In this document: positions 34,557 to 44,775 of the stretch, piece by piece
Position numbering within the stretch: position 1 is the first letter of the stretch
Layout: each line of letters begins with the position of its first letter
Assembly: GCA_020356105.1 (NCBI GenBank)
Contig: CP070634.1
Coordinates: 2,044,329-2,091,383, forward strand
Source: Rhodospirillales bacterium
GTDB taxonomy: Bacteria; Pseudomonadota; Alphaproteobacteria; UBA8366; JADFVY01
DNA length: 47,055 nt
Direction: 5' to 3'
Translations under genes and position numbers: made by a program
The notes under the pieces: generated by a model
Told to the model about the DNA's origin: nothing
The model's input: the letters and a program-made list of their open reading frames with translations, nothing else
The model's database searches: none

Positions 34557-35165
34557 CTATCTGATTGGCCCGAGCGTGTCCTGGCCAACCTTGTCCGGCG
34601 TTCCGACTCGTTCGACGCCACCCACGCCTTGTCGCACCGAATAGGGGGCGTTCAGCATCACCGGCACGGGCTCGCTGAGGCCGTGACCCCATCGGTGCTG
34701 TGGCGAGAGCGCGGTATAATCCGCGGAATCGACGATCGGCACTACCTTGATGATCAGCTGGAAAGCCCCACCATATCCGATATTGCGGTTTTCGGCGCTC
34801 TTGCCCTGCGAAATGATCGTCCCGTCACGGTCGAAGACGAGGGTCTGCGTCTCGGTCTCGACATCCCCCTTCGCCACAACGGCCTTGAAGATATTGAGCC
34901 AGTCATAGCCGAGATTGATGCCGAACTGCGTTTCCCTCACGCTGACGGTTTCGTATAGGAAGACGGTGCCGGCACCGGCTCGGCCGAGTTTCGTCGGCGG
35001 GCCCAGAAGTTCGAGCGCCTGCGCCATATCCCGCACAGCCGACAATCTCGATTCAGCGATCGGCCGATGCCCCGATTCGTAATCGGATTGGAACCGCGAG
35101 CAACCGCCGATCCCCGGTAGCGACAGCATCAGCGCGGCCAGAGCTGCGGTGCGGAGGATGTTCAT
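34557..35165 (-). CDS. Hypothetical lipoprotein, coupled to a BamE-like gene
   Basis: The 202-residue precursor has a leader with lipobox IGGC (RTAALAALMLSLPGIGGC). The next part (LSAVRDMAQALELLGPPTKLGRAGAGTVFLYETVSV) has the 'a...lG.P......g...f.Ye' pattern seen in small SmpA/BamE-like lipoproteins. The second half is a longer beta-rich stretch without recognisable motifs. Its ATG overlaps the stop of the upstream lipoprotein in an ATGA junction, so the two are translated together. An envelope role is likely, but not more precise. Confidence 0.7.
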   Translation of the reverse strand: MNILRTAALAALMLSLPGIGGCSRFQSDYESGHRPIAESRLSAVRDMAQALELLGPPTKLGRAGAGTVFLYETVSVRETQFGINLGYDWLNIFKAVVAKGDVETETQTLVFDRDGTIISQGKSAENRNIGYGGAFQLIIKVVPIVDSADYTALSPQHRWGHGLSEPVPVMLNAPYSVRQGVGGVERVGTPDKVGQDTLGPIR

Positions 35166-35554
35166 GGCGCGTCCGGCGGTATGTCGTTCCGAATGGCGTG
35201 GTTCGTGAGAATACCGCTTTCATCGAAGAAGAAGATCGCGCGGTCATAGCGGATCGTCTGCGTGCCCTGATTGTAGACGATCAGGATAAAGCCGCTGCCC
35301 TTGCGTTCCTCGCGCAAATAATAGAACGCCGTCCCACTCGCCAGCGAGATGATCTGCGAGGGCGGGCCAAGCAGCACGGCGACGTCGGCTTGCGTCGTAA
35401 CTCCCGGGCGAAACGTTGCCTCGGGCAGGTCGCGCCAACGGTTCTCGACCCCCTCCTCGCTGGTGAAGGCGGCGCAGCCCGCGATCGTCAATAACGCGCA
35501 CAGGAAGACGATCAGCCCGGCTGCCGATCCCCGCTGGATTTTCGGTCTGTTCAT
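35162..35554 (-). CDS. SmpA/BamE-like lipoprotein
   Basis: ATG 35554 gives a 130-residue precursor with leader and lipobox (GLIVFLCALLTIAGC). The mature part contains FRPGVTTQADVAVLLGPPSQIISLASGTAFYYLREERKG, the 'G.ttk.dV..llG.Ps.......w.Y.....' pattern of the BamE fold, a small lipoprotein module that often helps assemble outer membrane proteins. It is not necessarily the genuine bamE. Its TGA overlaps the ATG of the next lipoprotein gene by four bases. Confidence 0.75.
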   Translation of the reverse strand: MNRPKIQRGSAAGLIVFLCALLTIAGCAAFTSEEGVENRWRDLPEATFRPGVTTQADVAVLLGPPSQIISLASGTAFYYLREERKGSGFILIVYNQGTQTIRYDRAIFFFDESGILTNHAIRNDIPPDAP

Positions 35555-35807
35555 CCCGACCTCGTCGGCCTTTTCGATACGCGCCGGAACCACGTGGGCG
35601 GCGCCCGCTACGGTGCCGCAGGATAACATGGATCGGGGGGCCGGTCCTTCGTCGAGACCGGGTCCCTCGGCGTTCCGGCATGTATCAATTCGGCGGGGCA
35701 GAGACGCAATCAGCGCGCGCGACGGCATCTGCAGGGAATCGGACGGCGTCCGCAAGACGTTTCGTCATCTGTCGTGGCCCGGCTCTGACGAACCGCCGAC
35801 GGTCAAG

Positions 35808-36374
35808 TCATTTCGGCGTATAGCCGAATTTCTGCCCGCCGATGCTCGCCTCGTACATCAGGCCGCCCTTTGCCACGGTGAACACCGCCATGCCCTTGTG
35901 GTAGCTGCCGACCGTCGTCGCATCGCGTTTACCCGCACTGGCGCCGGCCGAGCTACCGGTCGTCGTGGCCTGCGCCGAAGCGCCGGCGGTGATCGCCACG
36001 GCGGTGGCCTGAGCGCTGAATTCAAAATTGCCGCTGGTGAATTCGTCAAAGGCGCGCTTGTCCTGGAAGAAGATGATCTCGCTGTAGGCTTGCCCCCCAA
36101 GCTGCAAACCAATGGTCAGCTGCGCCACCGATGTGTCGCCGACATGCGTGCCGGCGGCGTAGACCCGGCCCTTGCCATAGGCGCCGCCAATGCCGATGCC
36201 GCCCTTGCCGATGGTCGGGAACACCGCATAGCCGTATGCGGTCTCGAAGAAGCCACCGCTTTCGCCGGCCTCCTGGAAGACCTCGATCGTGTCCTGATAC
36301 TCGTCCGCCCAGGCGGCGGCAGCGGGCATGGTAATGAGCGCAATCGCAATTGAAGCAAAAATCTTCAATCTCAT
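35808..36374 (-). CDS. SYLF/YSC84-domain lipid-binding protein, secreted
   Basis: This 188-residue precursor has a signal peptide ending near AAAAWA (residues 1-23). The SYLF block follows: TIEVFQEAGESGGFFETAYGYAVFPTIGKGGIGIGGAYGKGRVY. Next come QLTIGLQLGGQAYSEIIFFQD and a low-complexity Ala/Thr stretch, then the closing GMAVFTVAKGGLMYEASIGGQKFGY. SYLF domains bind phosphoinositides in eukaryotes; bacterial members are periplasmic with unknown ligand. GCGAGGA precedes ATG 36374. It is divided from the amidase gene by about 140 bases. Confidence 0.9.
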   Translation of the reverse strand: MRLKIFASIAIALITMPAAAAWADEYQDTIEVFQEAGESGGFFETAYGYAVFPTIGKGGIGIGGAYGKGRVYAAGTHVGDTSVAQLTIGLQLGGQAYSEIIFFQDKRAFDEFTSGNFEFSAQATAVAITAGASAQATTTGSSAGASAGKRDATTVGSYHKGMAVFTVAKGGLMYEASIGGQKFGYTPK

Positions 36375-36516
36375 AGTCAATCCTCGCTTTTTGGACAGGC
36401 CGGCGCGCGGCACGGAATGGTTCCTGCGACTTTCGCAAAAGCTAGACATCCGGCTTCATCTGTCAAGCCCGCTCGTCGGCATCTTGCGCGGGGGCCGTGC
36501 TTGTGCATGTCAGGGA

Positions 36517-37932
36517 TCAGGCGGTCATCGGCGCGTGCGGCATAACCAGCGGGTTCAGCCGTTCATAGGCCCGCGCCGCGCGCAGCACCGTCGCCTCGTC
36601 GTGCATGCGGCCGATGATCTGAAGGCCGGCCGGCAGCCCATCCGCCGTGAAGCCGCAGGGAATCGAGGCCGCCGGTTGCTGGGTCAGATTGAAGGGGTAG
36701 GTGAATGCTGCCCAGTCGGTCCAGCGCGTCTGGTTTTCATCGGCGACCTCGTCGCCGGCCTGGAAAGCCGGTATGGGCAGCGTCGGGGTCAATAGCAGAT
36801 CGTATGTCTCGTGGAACCGACGCATATGCACTCCCAATTCAGCGCGCGCTTGCGCCGCTTCGAGGTATTCGGCCAGGCCCCACATCCGGGATTGTTCGAT
36901 GATCTCCTGCAGACCCGGATCGAGCTCCTCGCGCCGATCTTCTGGAACATCGCGGCAGCGGAAGGCCGCGCCCGGGAACCAGAGGTGGTGAAACATATCC
37001 TGCGGGCAGTCGAAGCCGGGGTCGACCTCCTCAACCTCGGCACCCGCGCCTGCGAGGGTTTCCGCCGCCCTGCAAACGAGCGCTGCGATTGCGGGATCGA
37101 CAGTGGCATACCCCAGCGTGGCGCTGAAGGCGACCTTCCGGCCTCTGATGCCGCTCTCAAGGTCCTCCATGTAACTGCCCCCGTCATAGGGCAGCGCATA
37201 CCAGTCCCTGGCGTCCGGGCGTGACAGCGTGTCCAGCATCACGGCGGCATCCTCGACGCAGCGTGCCAACGGCCCGATATGTGACAACGTGCCGAAGGCG
37301 CTCGGCGGATACACCGGCACACGGCCAAAGCTTGCCTTAATCCCGAACAGACCGGTAAAGGCCGCCGGGATGCGGATCGATCCCCCGCCGTCGGTTCCGA
37401 TATGCAGGGTGCCCATGCCGAGCGCGCAGGCTGCGGCCGCGCCGCCGCTGCTGCCGCCCGGCGTGCGGGCGGTGTTCCAGGGATTGCGGGTGATACCGTG
37501 GGCCGGCGAATCGGTCACACCCTTCCAGCCGATCTCCGGCGTGTTGGTCATGCCGAGAAGGACGGCGCCGGCCTCGCGCAGCCGGGCCACCGCCGGGGCA
37601 TCCTCTATCGCGGGTGCGGTATCGGCCAGTACGTCGCTGCCATAGGTCGTCGTCCAGCCCTTGACCGGCACGATGTCCTTGACCGTCGCGGGAACGCCGT
37701 CGAGCGGTCCAAGCGGCGCACTGTTGAGCCAGCGCGCCTCCGAGGCCTCGGCGGCGGCCATCGCGCCGCTGCGATCGACAAACGCGAAGGCGTTGACGGC
37801 CTCGTTGAACGCATCGATCCGCTCCAGCACCGCAGCCAGCGCCTCGCGAGGCGACAGTGACCTGTCGCGATATCGCGCGGTGAGGTCCGCCACCGACAGA
37901 TAGGCGATTTCGGCAGCCCGCGAATCGTTCAT
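36517..37932 (-). CDS. Amidase signature family enzyme
   Basis: This 471-residue amidase hydrolyses an unknown carboxamide. The Ser-cisSer-Lys triad is complete: K85 in [16 protein letters not shown]161 in [12 protein letters not shown] and S185 in [16 protein letters not shown]. The spacing of 24 between the two Ser is the family norm. The C-terminal [32 protein letters not shown] is standard for stand-alone amidases. It is not GatA by context, since no gatC or gatB is adjacent. The start codon overlaps the lipB stop (ATGA), so translation is coupled to lipB. Confidence 0.9.
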   Translation of the reverse strand: MNDSRAAEIAYLSVADLTARYRDRSLSPREALAAVLERIDAFNEAVNAFAFVDRSGAMAAAEASEARWLNSAPLGPLDGVPATVKDIVPVKGWTTTYGSDVLADTAPAIEDAPAVARLREAGAVLLGMTNTPEIGWKGVTDSPAHGITRNPWNTARTPGGSSGGAAAACALGMGTLHIGTDGGGSIRIPAAFTGLFGIKASFGRVPVYPPSAFGTLSHIGPLARCVEDAAVMLDTLSRPDARDWYALPYDGGSYMEDLESGIRGRKVAFSATLGYATVDPAIAALVCRAAETLAGAGAEVEEVDPGFDCPQDMFHHLWFPGAAFRCRDVPEDRREELDPGLQEIIEQSRMWGLAEYLEAAQARAELGVHMRRFHETYDLLLTPTLPIPAFQAGDEVADENQTRWTDWAAFTYPFNLTQQPAASIPCGFTADGLPAGLQIIGRMHDEATVLRAARAYERLNPLVMPHAPMTA

Positions 37933-38621
37933 TGTTCGCTCCGTCCCGGTTCGAACGCGGCATCGAACGTCGCCGCCAGGGCGGTGTCGAGGTCTTCCAT
38001 GGTGACCGGCAGGCCGAGATCGACGAGGGAGGTTACGCCCAGATTCGGATCGCGTATGCCGCAGGGAACGATGCCGGCATAGTAGGAGAGATCCGGTTCC
38101 ACGTTGATCGCGATGCCGTGATAGCTGACCCAGCGCCGCACCCGTACGCCGATGGCCGCGATCTTGTCTTCCCTGCCGCCGCCGCGGTCGATCCAGATAC
38201 CGACCCGGCCCCGGCGACGCTCGCCCTTCACGTTGAAATGCGCCAGGGCGCGGATGATCCATTCCTCGAGGTCGTGCACGTGGCGACGCACGTCCGCGCC
38301 GCGGCGCGCCAGGTCGAGCATGACATAGGCGACGCGCTGACCGGGGCCGTGCCAGGTGTATTGCCCGCCGCGGCCGCTTTCGTAGACCGGCAGTCCGCCC
38401 GCATTCACAAGATCCTCCGCCTGCGCGCTGGTGCCTGCGGTATAGAGCGCGGGGTGTTCCAGAAGCCAGATCAACTCCGGCGCCGCATTGTTCCGAATTT
38501 CAGCCACGCGCGCCTCCATCTCGGCCACGGCCGTCGGGTAATCGACCGGAGCCCGTGCCACACGCCACTCCGGCGCGGCCGTGTCCGCGGGTGCCGATCC
38601 CCTTGATATGAAGGCGGTCAT
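37929..38621 (-). CDS. lipB: Octanoyltransferase LipB
   Basis: LipB transfers octanoate from acyl carrier protein to lipoyl domains, the first step of protein lipoylation. The 230-residue protein carries [21 protein letters not shown], the binding pocket signature, the catalytic Lys K153 ([23 protein letters not shown]) and the catalytic Cys C187 ([17 protein letters not shown]). The length is typical (about 210-240). It begins 68 bases from the divergently oriented tRNA-Leu and overlaps the amidase gene by four bases; a metabolic link between the two is not evident. Confidence 0.95.
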   Translation of the reverse strand: MTAFISRGSAPADTAAPEWRVARAPVDYPTAVAEMEARVAEIRNNAAPELIWLLEHPALYTAGTSAQAEDLVNAGGLPVYESGRGGQYTWHGPGQRVAYVMLDLARRGADVRRHVHDLEEWIIRALAHFNVKGERRRGRVGIWIDRGGGREDKIAAIGVRVRRWVSYHGIAINVEPDLSYYAGIVPCGIRDPNLGVTSLVDLGLPVTMEDLDTALAATFDAAFEPGRSEQ

Positions 38622-38689
38622 TTGCTACATCCCGACATCCGAAGGCCAGTATAGTTAGCATAATTGATATAGAGGCTCGCCAAGAGTTT

Positions 38690-38776
38690 GCGGTCGTGGC
38701 GGAATTGGTAGACGCGCAGCGTTGAGGTCGCTGTGGGAGAAATCCCGTGGAAGTTCGAGTCTTCTCGAACGCACCA
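38690..38776 (+). tRNA. tRNA-Leu (anticodon GAG)
   Basis: The 87-base tRNA folds with acceptor arm GCGGTCG, a D arm (GCGGAATTGGTAGACGCGC), anticodon stem CAGCG/CGCTG around TTGAGGT (anticodon GAG), a long variable arm (GTGGGAGAAATCCCGT) and T arm GGAAG-TTCGAGT-CTTCT. The long variable arm is the class II form expected for Leu. CCA is encoded (38774-38776). The acceptor stem has one mismatch, G4 opposite A69, where close relatives would normally have C. It would decode CUC and CUU. Confidence 0.93.
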
Positions 38777-38782
38777 AATGCG

Positions 38783-38813
38783 AAGGGCCCGCCGACCGAG
38801 CGGGCCTTTCTTT
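38783..38813 (+). terminator. Intrinsic terminator after tRNA-Leu
   Basis: GGCCCGC (38786-38792) pairs with GCGGGCC (38800-38806) around a CGACCGA loop. The stem can extend to ten pairs through AAG and TTT with one G-T wobble, and TTTCTTT follows. This is a good Rho-independent terminator, seven bases after the tRNA 3' end. Confidence 0.85.
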
Positions 38814-38851
38814 AGCGGCGACAGAATTAGGACAGAGCGCGGGAGGACGGC

Positions 38852-41149
38852 ATGGCCGACGACAACCGTATCGATAGGGATGCGCTGGCCTACCATCGCG
38901 CGTCGCCGGCCGGAAAGCTTGGAATCGTTGCCACCAAGCCGCTGGCCAATCAGCGCGATCTCGCGCTCGCTTACTCGCCGGGCGTGGCGGCCGCCTGCCG
39001 CGCCGTCGCGGCGGAGCCGGCCGAGGCCGCGACCGTCACTGCGCGCGGCAATCTGGTGGCGGTTATCTCCAACGGCACGGCCGTTCTCGGTCTCGGTCCG
39101 ATCGGTGCGCTCGCCTCGAAGCCCGTGATGGAGGGCAAGGCGGTCCTGTTCAAGAAATTCGCCGGTATCGACGTGTTCGACATCGAGGTCGACGAGACCG
39201 ATCCCGATCGCTTCGTCGAGGTCGTGGCCGCGCTTGAGCCGACATTCGGCGCCGTGAATCTCGAGGACATCAAGGCGCCAGAGTGTTTCGAGATCGAGCA
39301 GCGCCTGCGCGAGCGGATGAACATTCCGGTATTCCACGACGATCAGCATGGCACCGCAATCATCGTTGCGGCCGCGATCTGGAACGGCCTGTCGATCGTC
39401 GGAAAAAAGATCGAAACGGCAAAGCTGGTGACGTCGGGCGCCGGCGCTGCGGCTCTGGCGTGCCTCGATCTGCTGGTCGATCTCGGCATGAAGGTCGAGA
39501 ACATCGTTGCAACCGACATCCACGGCGTCGTCTACGAGGGGCGCAAGGAAGAGATGGACGCGCGCAAGGCGCGTTATGCCAAGAAGACCGACAAGCGCAC
39601 CCTGGCCGAGGTGATCGACGAGGCCGATATCTTTCTCGGCCTGTCCGCGCCCGGCGTGCTAAAGCCCGAGATGGTCAAGCGCATGGCGAAGAAGCCGCTG
39701 ATCCTGGCGCTGGCCAATCCGGTTCCGGAGATCACGCCCGAGGAGGCTCGCGAGGCCCGCTCCGATGCGGTTATCGCCACTGGCAGGTCCGACTATCCGA
39801 ACCAGGTGAACAACGTCCTGTGCTTTCCGTTCATCTTCCGCGGCGCGTTGGACGTTGGGGCGACGGACATCAACGAAGCCATGAAGATCGCCTGCGTGCA
39901 CGCGCTGGCCAATCTGGCGCGGGCCGAGGCCTCGGATATCGTATTGCAGGCCTATGGCGGTCAGGCGGCGAGCTTCGGCCCCGATTACCTGATTCCCCGT
40001 CCATTCGATCCGCGGCTGATCACGGCCATCGCGCCCGCCGTGGCGAAAGCGGCGATGGACAGCGGCGTTGCAACCCGGCCGATCGCGGATTTCGACGCCT
40101 ACCGCATGCGGCTCGACCAGTTCGTGTTTCGCTCCGGGCTGGTGATGAAGCCGCTGTTCGATGCGGCGCGCGCCGACCCGCAGCGGATCGTCTACGCCGA
40201 AGGTGAGAGCGAGCGCGTGTTGCGTGCAGTCCAGGTCGTGGTCGATGAGGGTCTCGCGCGACCCGTTCTGATTGGTCGTCGCCGCGTGGTCACCACCCGA
40301 ATCCGCAAATTCGGGCTGCGCCTGAAGGTCGATGCGGATTTCGAACTGTGCGATCCGGAGGACGATCCCCGCTACGACGACTATTGGAATCTGTATCACA
40401 ATCTGCTTGCCCGGCGCGGCGTGTCGCCTAGCTATGCGCGGACGGTGGCGCGCACGCGAACGACCGTCATCGCCTGCCTGATGCTGCGGCGCGGCGAGGT
40501 CGACGCGGCAATCTGCGGGACGTCCGGCATGTATCAGCGGCATCTTGGCCACGCCCGCGACGTCATCGGTCTGCGCGAGGGGGTCAGCACACCGGCCGCA
40601 CTGACCGTGTTGATTGTCAACAAAGGCACCTATTTTCTGGCGGATACGCATGTGAACGTCTCGCGGGACGCGGCCGGCATCGCCGAGATGGCGCTGCTGG
40701 TCGCCAGGGAAACGCGGCTCTTCGGGATCGAGCCGAAGATCGCGCTGCTCTCGCATTCCAATTTCGGCTCTGTCGATTCGGAGTCGGCCCGACGCATGCG
40801 CGACGCCGTGGCGTTGCTGCAGCGGGGGCATCCCGAACTTGAGGTCGAGGGCGAGATGCACGCCGATACCGCCCTGGTGCCGGAGGTGCGCGAGCGGTTC
40901 TATCCCGACTGCCGGCTTCAGGGCAGCGCCAACGTGATGATCATGCCGTCGCTGGATGCCGCCAATATCTCATATAACCTGTTGAAAGTCCTTGGAGAGG
41001 GGCTATCGGTTGGCCCGATCCTGCTTGGTATGGCGCGGCCGATTCACATCGTCACGCCATCGATCAGCAAGCGCGGGCTGGTGAACATGACGGCGGTCGC
41101 CGCCGTCGATGCCCAGACTCACCGGGCCGAAGGCGGCGAAAGACGATGA
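38852..41149 (+). CDS. maeB: NADP-dependent malic enzyme with C-terminal phosphotransacetylase-like domain
   Basis: MaeB converts malate to pyruvate and CO2 with NADP+. The 765-residue protein has the malic N-terminal domain (about 15-160; [41 protein letters not shown], and [17 protein letters not shown]), the NAD(P)-binding domain (about 165-420; [20 protein letters not shown]), and a C-terminal domain resembling phosphate acetyltransferase (about 430-760; [21 protein letters not shown] and [18 protein letters not shown]). This fused form is usual in proteobacteria; the second domain is regulatory, not catalytic, in characterised members. GGGAGG precedes ATG 38852. It overlaps mgtE (ATGA). 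Confidence 0.94.
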   Translation: MADDNRIDRDALAYHRASPAGKLGIVATKPLANQRDLALAYSPGVAAACRAVAAEPAEAATVTARGNLVAVISNGTAVLGLGPIGALASKPVMEGKAVLFKKFAGIDVFDIEVDETDPDRFVEVVAALEPTFGAVNLEDIKAPECFEIEQRLRERMNIPVFHDDQHGTAIIVAAAIWNGLSIVGKKIETAKLVTSGAGAAALACLDLLVDLGMKVENIVATDIHGVVYEGRKEEMDARKARYAKKTDKRTLAEVIDEADIFLGLSAPGVLKPEMVKRMAKKPLILALANPVPEITPEEAREARSDAVIATGRSDYPNQVNNVLCFPFIFRGALDVGATDINEAMKIACVHALANLARAEASDIVLQAYGGQAASFGPDYLIPRPFDPRLITAIAPAVAKAAMDSGVATRPIADFDAYRMRLDQFVFRSGLVMKPLFDAARADPQRIVYAEGESERVLRAVQVVVDEGLARPVLIGRRRVVTTRIRKFGLRLKVDADFELCDPEDDPRYDDYWNLYHNLLARRGVSPSYARTVARTRTTVIACLMLRRGEVDAAICGTSGMYQRHLGHARDVIGLREGVSTPAALTVLIVNKGTYFLADTHVNVSRDAAGIAEMALLVARETRLFGIEPKIALLSHSNFGSVDSESARRMRDAVALLQRGHPELEVEGEMHADTALVPEVRERFYPDCRLQGSANVMIMPSLDAANISYNLLKVLGEGLSVGPILLGMARPIHIVTPSISKRGLVNMTAVAAVDAQTHRAEGGERR

Positions 41150-42558
41150 GCGAAGCCGGACGCGATACCGCTCCGGCCGAGATGCCCCCGCCCGAGCCGG
41201 AGAACGATCTGGAAGGCCTGTACGGGTTTTCCGACGACCTTGTCGACGACATAAATCTCGCGGCCCAGGGGGATCGGCGGGAGGACATCCCGGCGCTGCT
41301 CGCCGGCCTGCACGTCGCGGATTTTGCCGACCTTCTCGAGCATCTCGGGTCGACCACGCGTACCGTGGTCATCGACACGATTCGCGATCAACTGGATGCG
41401 GAAGTCCTCTCGCATCTCGACGAGACCGTGCGCGAAGAGGTTCTTGCGGTCCTCGAGCCGCATGAGATCGCCGCCGTCGTCACCGATCTGGAGACCGACG
41501 ATGCGATCGACCTGATCGAGGATCTCGACGAGGCGGATCAAAAGGAGCTGCTCGAGGCGATCCCGCAGGGTGAGCGCGCTCTCTACGAAGAGGCGCTGGC
41601 CTGGCCGGTGGACAGCGCCGGCCGCCTGATGCGGCGCGAGGTGGTGGCGATTCCGGCCGTCTGGACGGTCGGCGAAACCATCGATTACATGCGCTCCGAT
41701 GTGGAGATGCCCGACGATTTCTATGACGTCGTCATTGTCGATCCCGCGCACAGACCGCTCGGCATGGTCCCGCTCAGCCGCATGTTGCGCACCAAGCGGC
41801 CGGTGGCCGTCACCGAGATCATGGACGAGGAATTCCGCCCGATACCCGTGACCATGGACCAGGAGGATGTCGCCTTCCTGTTCCGTCAATACGGGCTGGT
41901 CGAGGCACCCGTCATCGAGGAGAGCGGCCGACTCGTCGGCGTGATCACGGTCGACGACGTGGTCGACGTGATCGAGGAAGAACACGAGGAAGACATGATG
42001 CGCCTCGCCGGCGTGTCGGAGGACGACTATTACAGCGCCGTCATCGCGACGACCCGCTCTCGTGCCACCTGGTTGATGGTCAATCTGTTGACGGCGATTC
42101 TGGCTTCGGTCGTGATCGCCCTGTTCGACGCCGCCATCGAAAAGGTGGTGGCGTTGGCGATCCTGATGCCGATCGTCGCATCGATGGGCGGAAATGCCGG
42201 CACCCAGACCCTCACCGTCACCGTGCGGGCGCTCGCCACCAAGGAACTGACGGCGTCTCGGGTCCTGCGAACCGTCGCCAAGGAAAGCCTGGTCGGCTTT
42301 ATCAACGGTGTGCTGTTCGCCGTGGTGATGGGCATCATCGCGTGGCTGTGGTTCGCCAATCCTGTCATCGGCATCGTGCTGGCCGCCGCCATGGTGGTCA
42401 ATCTGCTGGTCGCCGGCCTGGCGGGAACGCTGATCCCGATCGGCTTCGAACGCTGGGGCGCCGACCCCGCCGTCGCCTCGACCGTGTTCCTTACGACGGT
42501 AACCGATGTTGTCGGGTTCTTCTGCTTCCTCGGTCTCGGGGCCTGGGTCCTGTTGTGA
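41146..42558 (+). CDS. mgtE: Magnesium transporter MgtE
   Basis: MgtE is a Mg2+-gated Mg2+ channel of the inner membrane. The 470-residue protein has an N-terminal superhelical domain (about 25-150), two CBS domains (about 155-270; PVTMDQEDVAFLFRQYGLVEAPVIEESGRLVGVITVDDVVDVIEEEH) that sense cytosolic Mg2+, and five transmembrane helices from about 305. The channel signature is IVASMGGNAGTQTLTVTVRAL. Acidic residues are abundant in the N-domain, as expected for Mg2+ sensing. The start overlaps the maeB stop by four bases, so they are co-translated; malic enzymes need Mg2+ or Mn2+, which may explain the pairing. Confidence 0.95.
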   Translation: MSEAGRDTAPAEMPPPEPENDLEGLYGFSDDLVDDINLAAQGDRREDIPALLAGLHVADFADLLEHLGSTTRTVVIDTIRDQLDAEVLSHLDETVREEVLAVLEPHEIAAVVTDLETDDAIDLIEDLDEADQKELLEAIPQGERALYEEALAWPVDSAGRLMRREVVAIPAVWTVGETIDYMRSDVEMPDDFYDVVIVDPAHRPLGMVPLSRMLRTKRPVAVTEIMDEEFRPIPVTMDQEDVAFLFRQYGLVEAPVIEESGRLVGVITVDDVVDVIEEEHEEDMMRLAGVSEDDYYSAVIATTRSRATWLMVNLLTAILASVVIALFDAAIEKVVALAILMPIVASMGGNAGTQTLTVTVRALATKELTASRVLRTVAKESLVGFINGVLFAVVMGIIAWLWFANPVIGIVLAAAMVVNLLVAGLAGTLIPIGFERWGADPAVASTVFLTTVTDVVGFFCFLGLGAWVLL

Positions 42559-42684
42559 CCGCATGTTGCCGCTGAACCGGATTGCGTCGGGACAAGGCGC
42601 GGCGGGCCGTGCATTGTACCGGTTGTGGCGTCGTCGAGTTTCACCCAAGCCTGCGCCGATTGCGTGGCATTGGAGCCCACGTTC

Positions 42685-43821
42685 ATGATGAAGACCATTG
42701 AACGCATCGCCTTGCCGCCGCCGGCGCCTGGTACCCGCCGGGAGCTGACCGTCCATCGCTACGGCAAGCCTGGCGCCCGGCCGCGCGCCTATCTGCAGGC
42801 GGCGCTGCACGCGGACGAGCATCCGGGGTTGCTGGCCCTGAACCATCTTATCCGGATGCTCGACCAGGGCCGTGATCCCGTCGTCGGAGAGATCGTCATC
42901 GTGCCGCTGGCCAATCCGATCGGATTGTCGCAACAACTGCATGGCTATCTTCTGGGGCGTTACGATTTCTGCGGCGGTCTCAATTTCAATCGGGGTTATC
43001 CCGAGCTCAGCGAACCGGTGGCCAGGGCGGTCGAGGGCAGCCTGGGGGACGATACGGCCGGTAACATCGAGTTGATACGCACGGCCATGGCGTCGGCACT
43101 GGCGGACCTGCCGCGCGACAGCGAATTGAAGGCCCTGCGCGCGGCCCTGCTGGGCCTGTCGATGCCCTCCGATATCGTGCTCGACCTGCACTGCGACCTC
43201 GAGGCTCTGGTCCACATCTATGCGTCGCATCACCACCGGGATTTCGCTGTGGAGCTTGGCGCGGATCTCGGGGCGCGGGTCGTGCTGCTCGAAAAGGAGC
43301 CGGGCGGCAGCCCGTTCGATGAGGCCAATGCGGGGTTCTGGTGGAAGTTGCGCGAGCGGCTGCGCGACGACCGCGTGCCGCTGGCCTGCATCGCGGCGAC
43401 CGTCGAACTGCGCGGCCAGGCCGATGTCAGCGACGAGCTGGCCGAAATGGATGCCGCAAATCTCTATCGCTTTCTCCAGCGTCGGGGCATGATCGGCGGT
43501 GATCCGGGGCACGTGCCGGCGCCGCTGTTCCAGGCAACGCCGCTCGAGGCAACGGATGTGATCGCCGCACCCGCGGCGGGCCTCGTCGTCTACAAGAAGG
43601 AACTCGGCGACATTGTGGAGACGGGCGACATTGTCGCCGAGATCGTCGATCTTGCCGCCGACGATCCTTGCGCGGGCCGCACGCCGGTGCAGAGCCGGGC
43701 CACGGGCCTGCTGTTTTCCCGGCAGGTCCACAAGCTTCTCAGCCCCGGAATGTCCGTGTGCAAGGTCGCGGGCACGAAGATTCTGGCGCATCGCGAGGCA
43801 GGCGCTCTTCTGGAGGCGTGA
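42685..43821 (+). CDS. Succinylglutamate desuccinylase/aspartoacylase family (M14-type) deacylase
   Basis: This 378-residue zinc hydrolase resembles AstE/AspA-type deacylases. Ligands are H42 and E45 in LHADEHPGLL and H169 in LDLHCD; the substrate-binding NR pair is in FNRGYP (102-103), and the general base is probably E241 in ATVELRG. The C-terminal beta-domain (VIAAPAAGLVVYKKELGDIVETGDIVAEIVD) is also typical. It removes an acyl group from an N-acyl amino acid, with the exact substrate unknown. ATG 42685 (a second ATG follows directly) has GGAG upstream. The ABC transporter genes follow in the same direction about 100 bases on. Confidence 0.82.
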   Translation: MMKTIERIALPPPAPGTRRELTVHRYGKPGARPRAYLQAALHADEHPGLLALNHLIRMLDQGRDPVVGEIVIVPLANPIGLSQQLHGYLLGRYDFCGGLNFNRGYPELSEPVARAVEGSLGDDTAGNIELIRTAMASALADLPRDSELKALRAALLGLSMPSDIVLDLHCDLEALVHIYASHHHRDFAVELGADLGARVVLLEKEPGGSPFDEANAGFWWKLRERLRDDRVPLACIAATVELRGQADVSDELAEMDAANLYRFLQRRGMIGGDPGHVPAPLFQATPLEATDVIAAPAAGLVVYKKELGDIVETGDIVAEIVDLAADDPCAGRTPVQSRATGLLFSRQVHKLLSPGMSVCKVAGTKILAHREAGALLEA

Positions 43822-43920
43822 CGCGGCGCCTACCCGATTGAATTATCCCTTTGAATCGGATGCGTTCTCCGCTACCGTCTGGCAGATAAGAAGGAAGAAA
43901 CGAATGAGCAGGGAGACCCC

Positions 43921-44715
43921 ATGAGCGCGGATACCGCTGTGGAACTGGAGGCTGTTCCGGCGTTGCTGGCCGAGGACGTCCACAAGCGGTTCGGAAGCCT
44001 CGAAGTCCTCAAGGGAATCTCTCTGACCGCGCATGAGGGCGACGTCATCGCCATGCTGGGCTCCAGCGGGTCCGGCAAGAGCACGTTTCTGCGCTGCATC
44101 AACCTGCTCGAAACGCCGGACGAGGGCCGGGTCTATGTGGGTGGGGAGCTGATCCGCATGACCCGCAACCGACACGGTGCCGCGGTACCGGCCGATCAGA
44201 AGCAGGTGGCGCGGATCCGCTCGCGCCTGGCCATGGTCTTTCAGCAGTTCAATCTGTGGTCTCACATGACCGTGCTGGAAAACGTGATCGAGGCGCCGGT
44301 GCACGTGCAGCGGGTGCCGAAGGCGGAGGCCATCGAGAAGGCACGCGGCATCCTCGACAAAGTGGGCATCCTCGACAAGCTGGACCATTACCCGTCGCAC
44401 TTGTCCGGCGGGCAGCAGCAGCGGGTCGGAATCGCCCGGGCCTTGGCCATGGAGCCAGACGTGCTCCTCTTCGACGAGCCGACCTCCGCCCTCGACCCTG
44501 AACTGGTGGGCGAAGTGCTTCGTGTCATCCGACAGCTTGCCGAGGAGGGGCGGACGATGATCGTCGTCACCCATGAAATGGGATTCGCGCGCGAGGTCTC
44601 GTCGCACGTCGTCTTCCTGCATGAGGGCAGGCTTGAAGAGGAAGGACCGCCAGCGGAGGTGCTGGGCAATCCGAAATCGGCGCGCCTCAGACAGTTCCTG
44701 GCGAGCAATCTGTAA
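43921..44715 (+). CDS. Polar amino-acid ABC transporter, ATP-binding protein
   Basis: This 264-residue ATPase powers the membrane import complex encoded by the next genes. Walker A is GSSGSGKST (47-55), the Q-loop is in [19 protein letters not shown], the signature is [15 protein letters not shown] and Walker B is [14 protein letters not shown], with the switch His in [15 protein letters not shown]. The high similarity to HisP/GlnQ-type ATPases, with the extended NLLE and EEGPP segments, points to polar amino acids. GGGAG precedes ATG 43921. The substrate-binding protein gene starts 60 bases downstream. Confidence 0.93.
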   Translation: MSADTAVELEAVPALLAEDVHKRFGSLEVLKGISLTAHEGDVIAMLGSSGSGKSTFLRCINLLETPDEGRVYVGGELIRMTRNRHGAAVPADQKQVARIRSRLAMVFQQFNLWSHMTVLENVIEAPVHVQRVPKAEAIEKARGILDKVGILDKLDHYPSHLSGGQQQRVGIARALAMEPDVLLFDEPTSALDPELVGEVLRVIRQLAEEGRTMIVVTHEMGFAREVSSHVVFLHEGRLEEEGPPAEVLGNPKSARLRQFLASNL

Positions 44716-44717
44716 CC

Positions 44718-44740
44718 GGGGGCGGTTTAGCAAGACCCCC
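44718..44740 (+). promoter_or_regulatory. Stem-loop between ATPase and binding-protein genes
   Basis: GGGGG (44718-44722) pairs with CCCCC (44736-44740) right after the ATPase stop. An alternative pairing, CGGTT (44723-44727) with AACCG (44746-44750), would exclude the first. Such an intercistronic hairpin could stabilise the downstream message and raise expression of the binding protein, which must be made in excess. This role is inferred. Confidence 0.4.
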
Positions 44741-44775
44741 TGAAGAACCGCAGGTGAAATGAAGGAGATGAAGAT

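Noticed and set aside
36517..37932. Amidase as GatA of the Glu-tRNA amidotransferase
   Set aside because: The triad is shared by all amidase-signature enzymes. No gatC or gatB is adjacent, and the gene is coupled to lipB.
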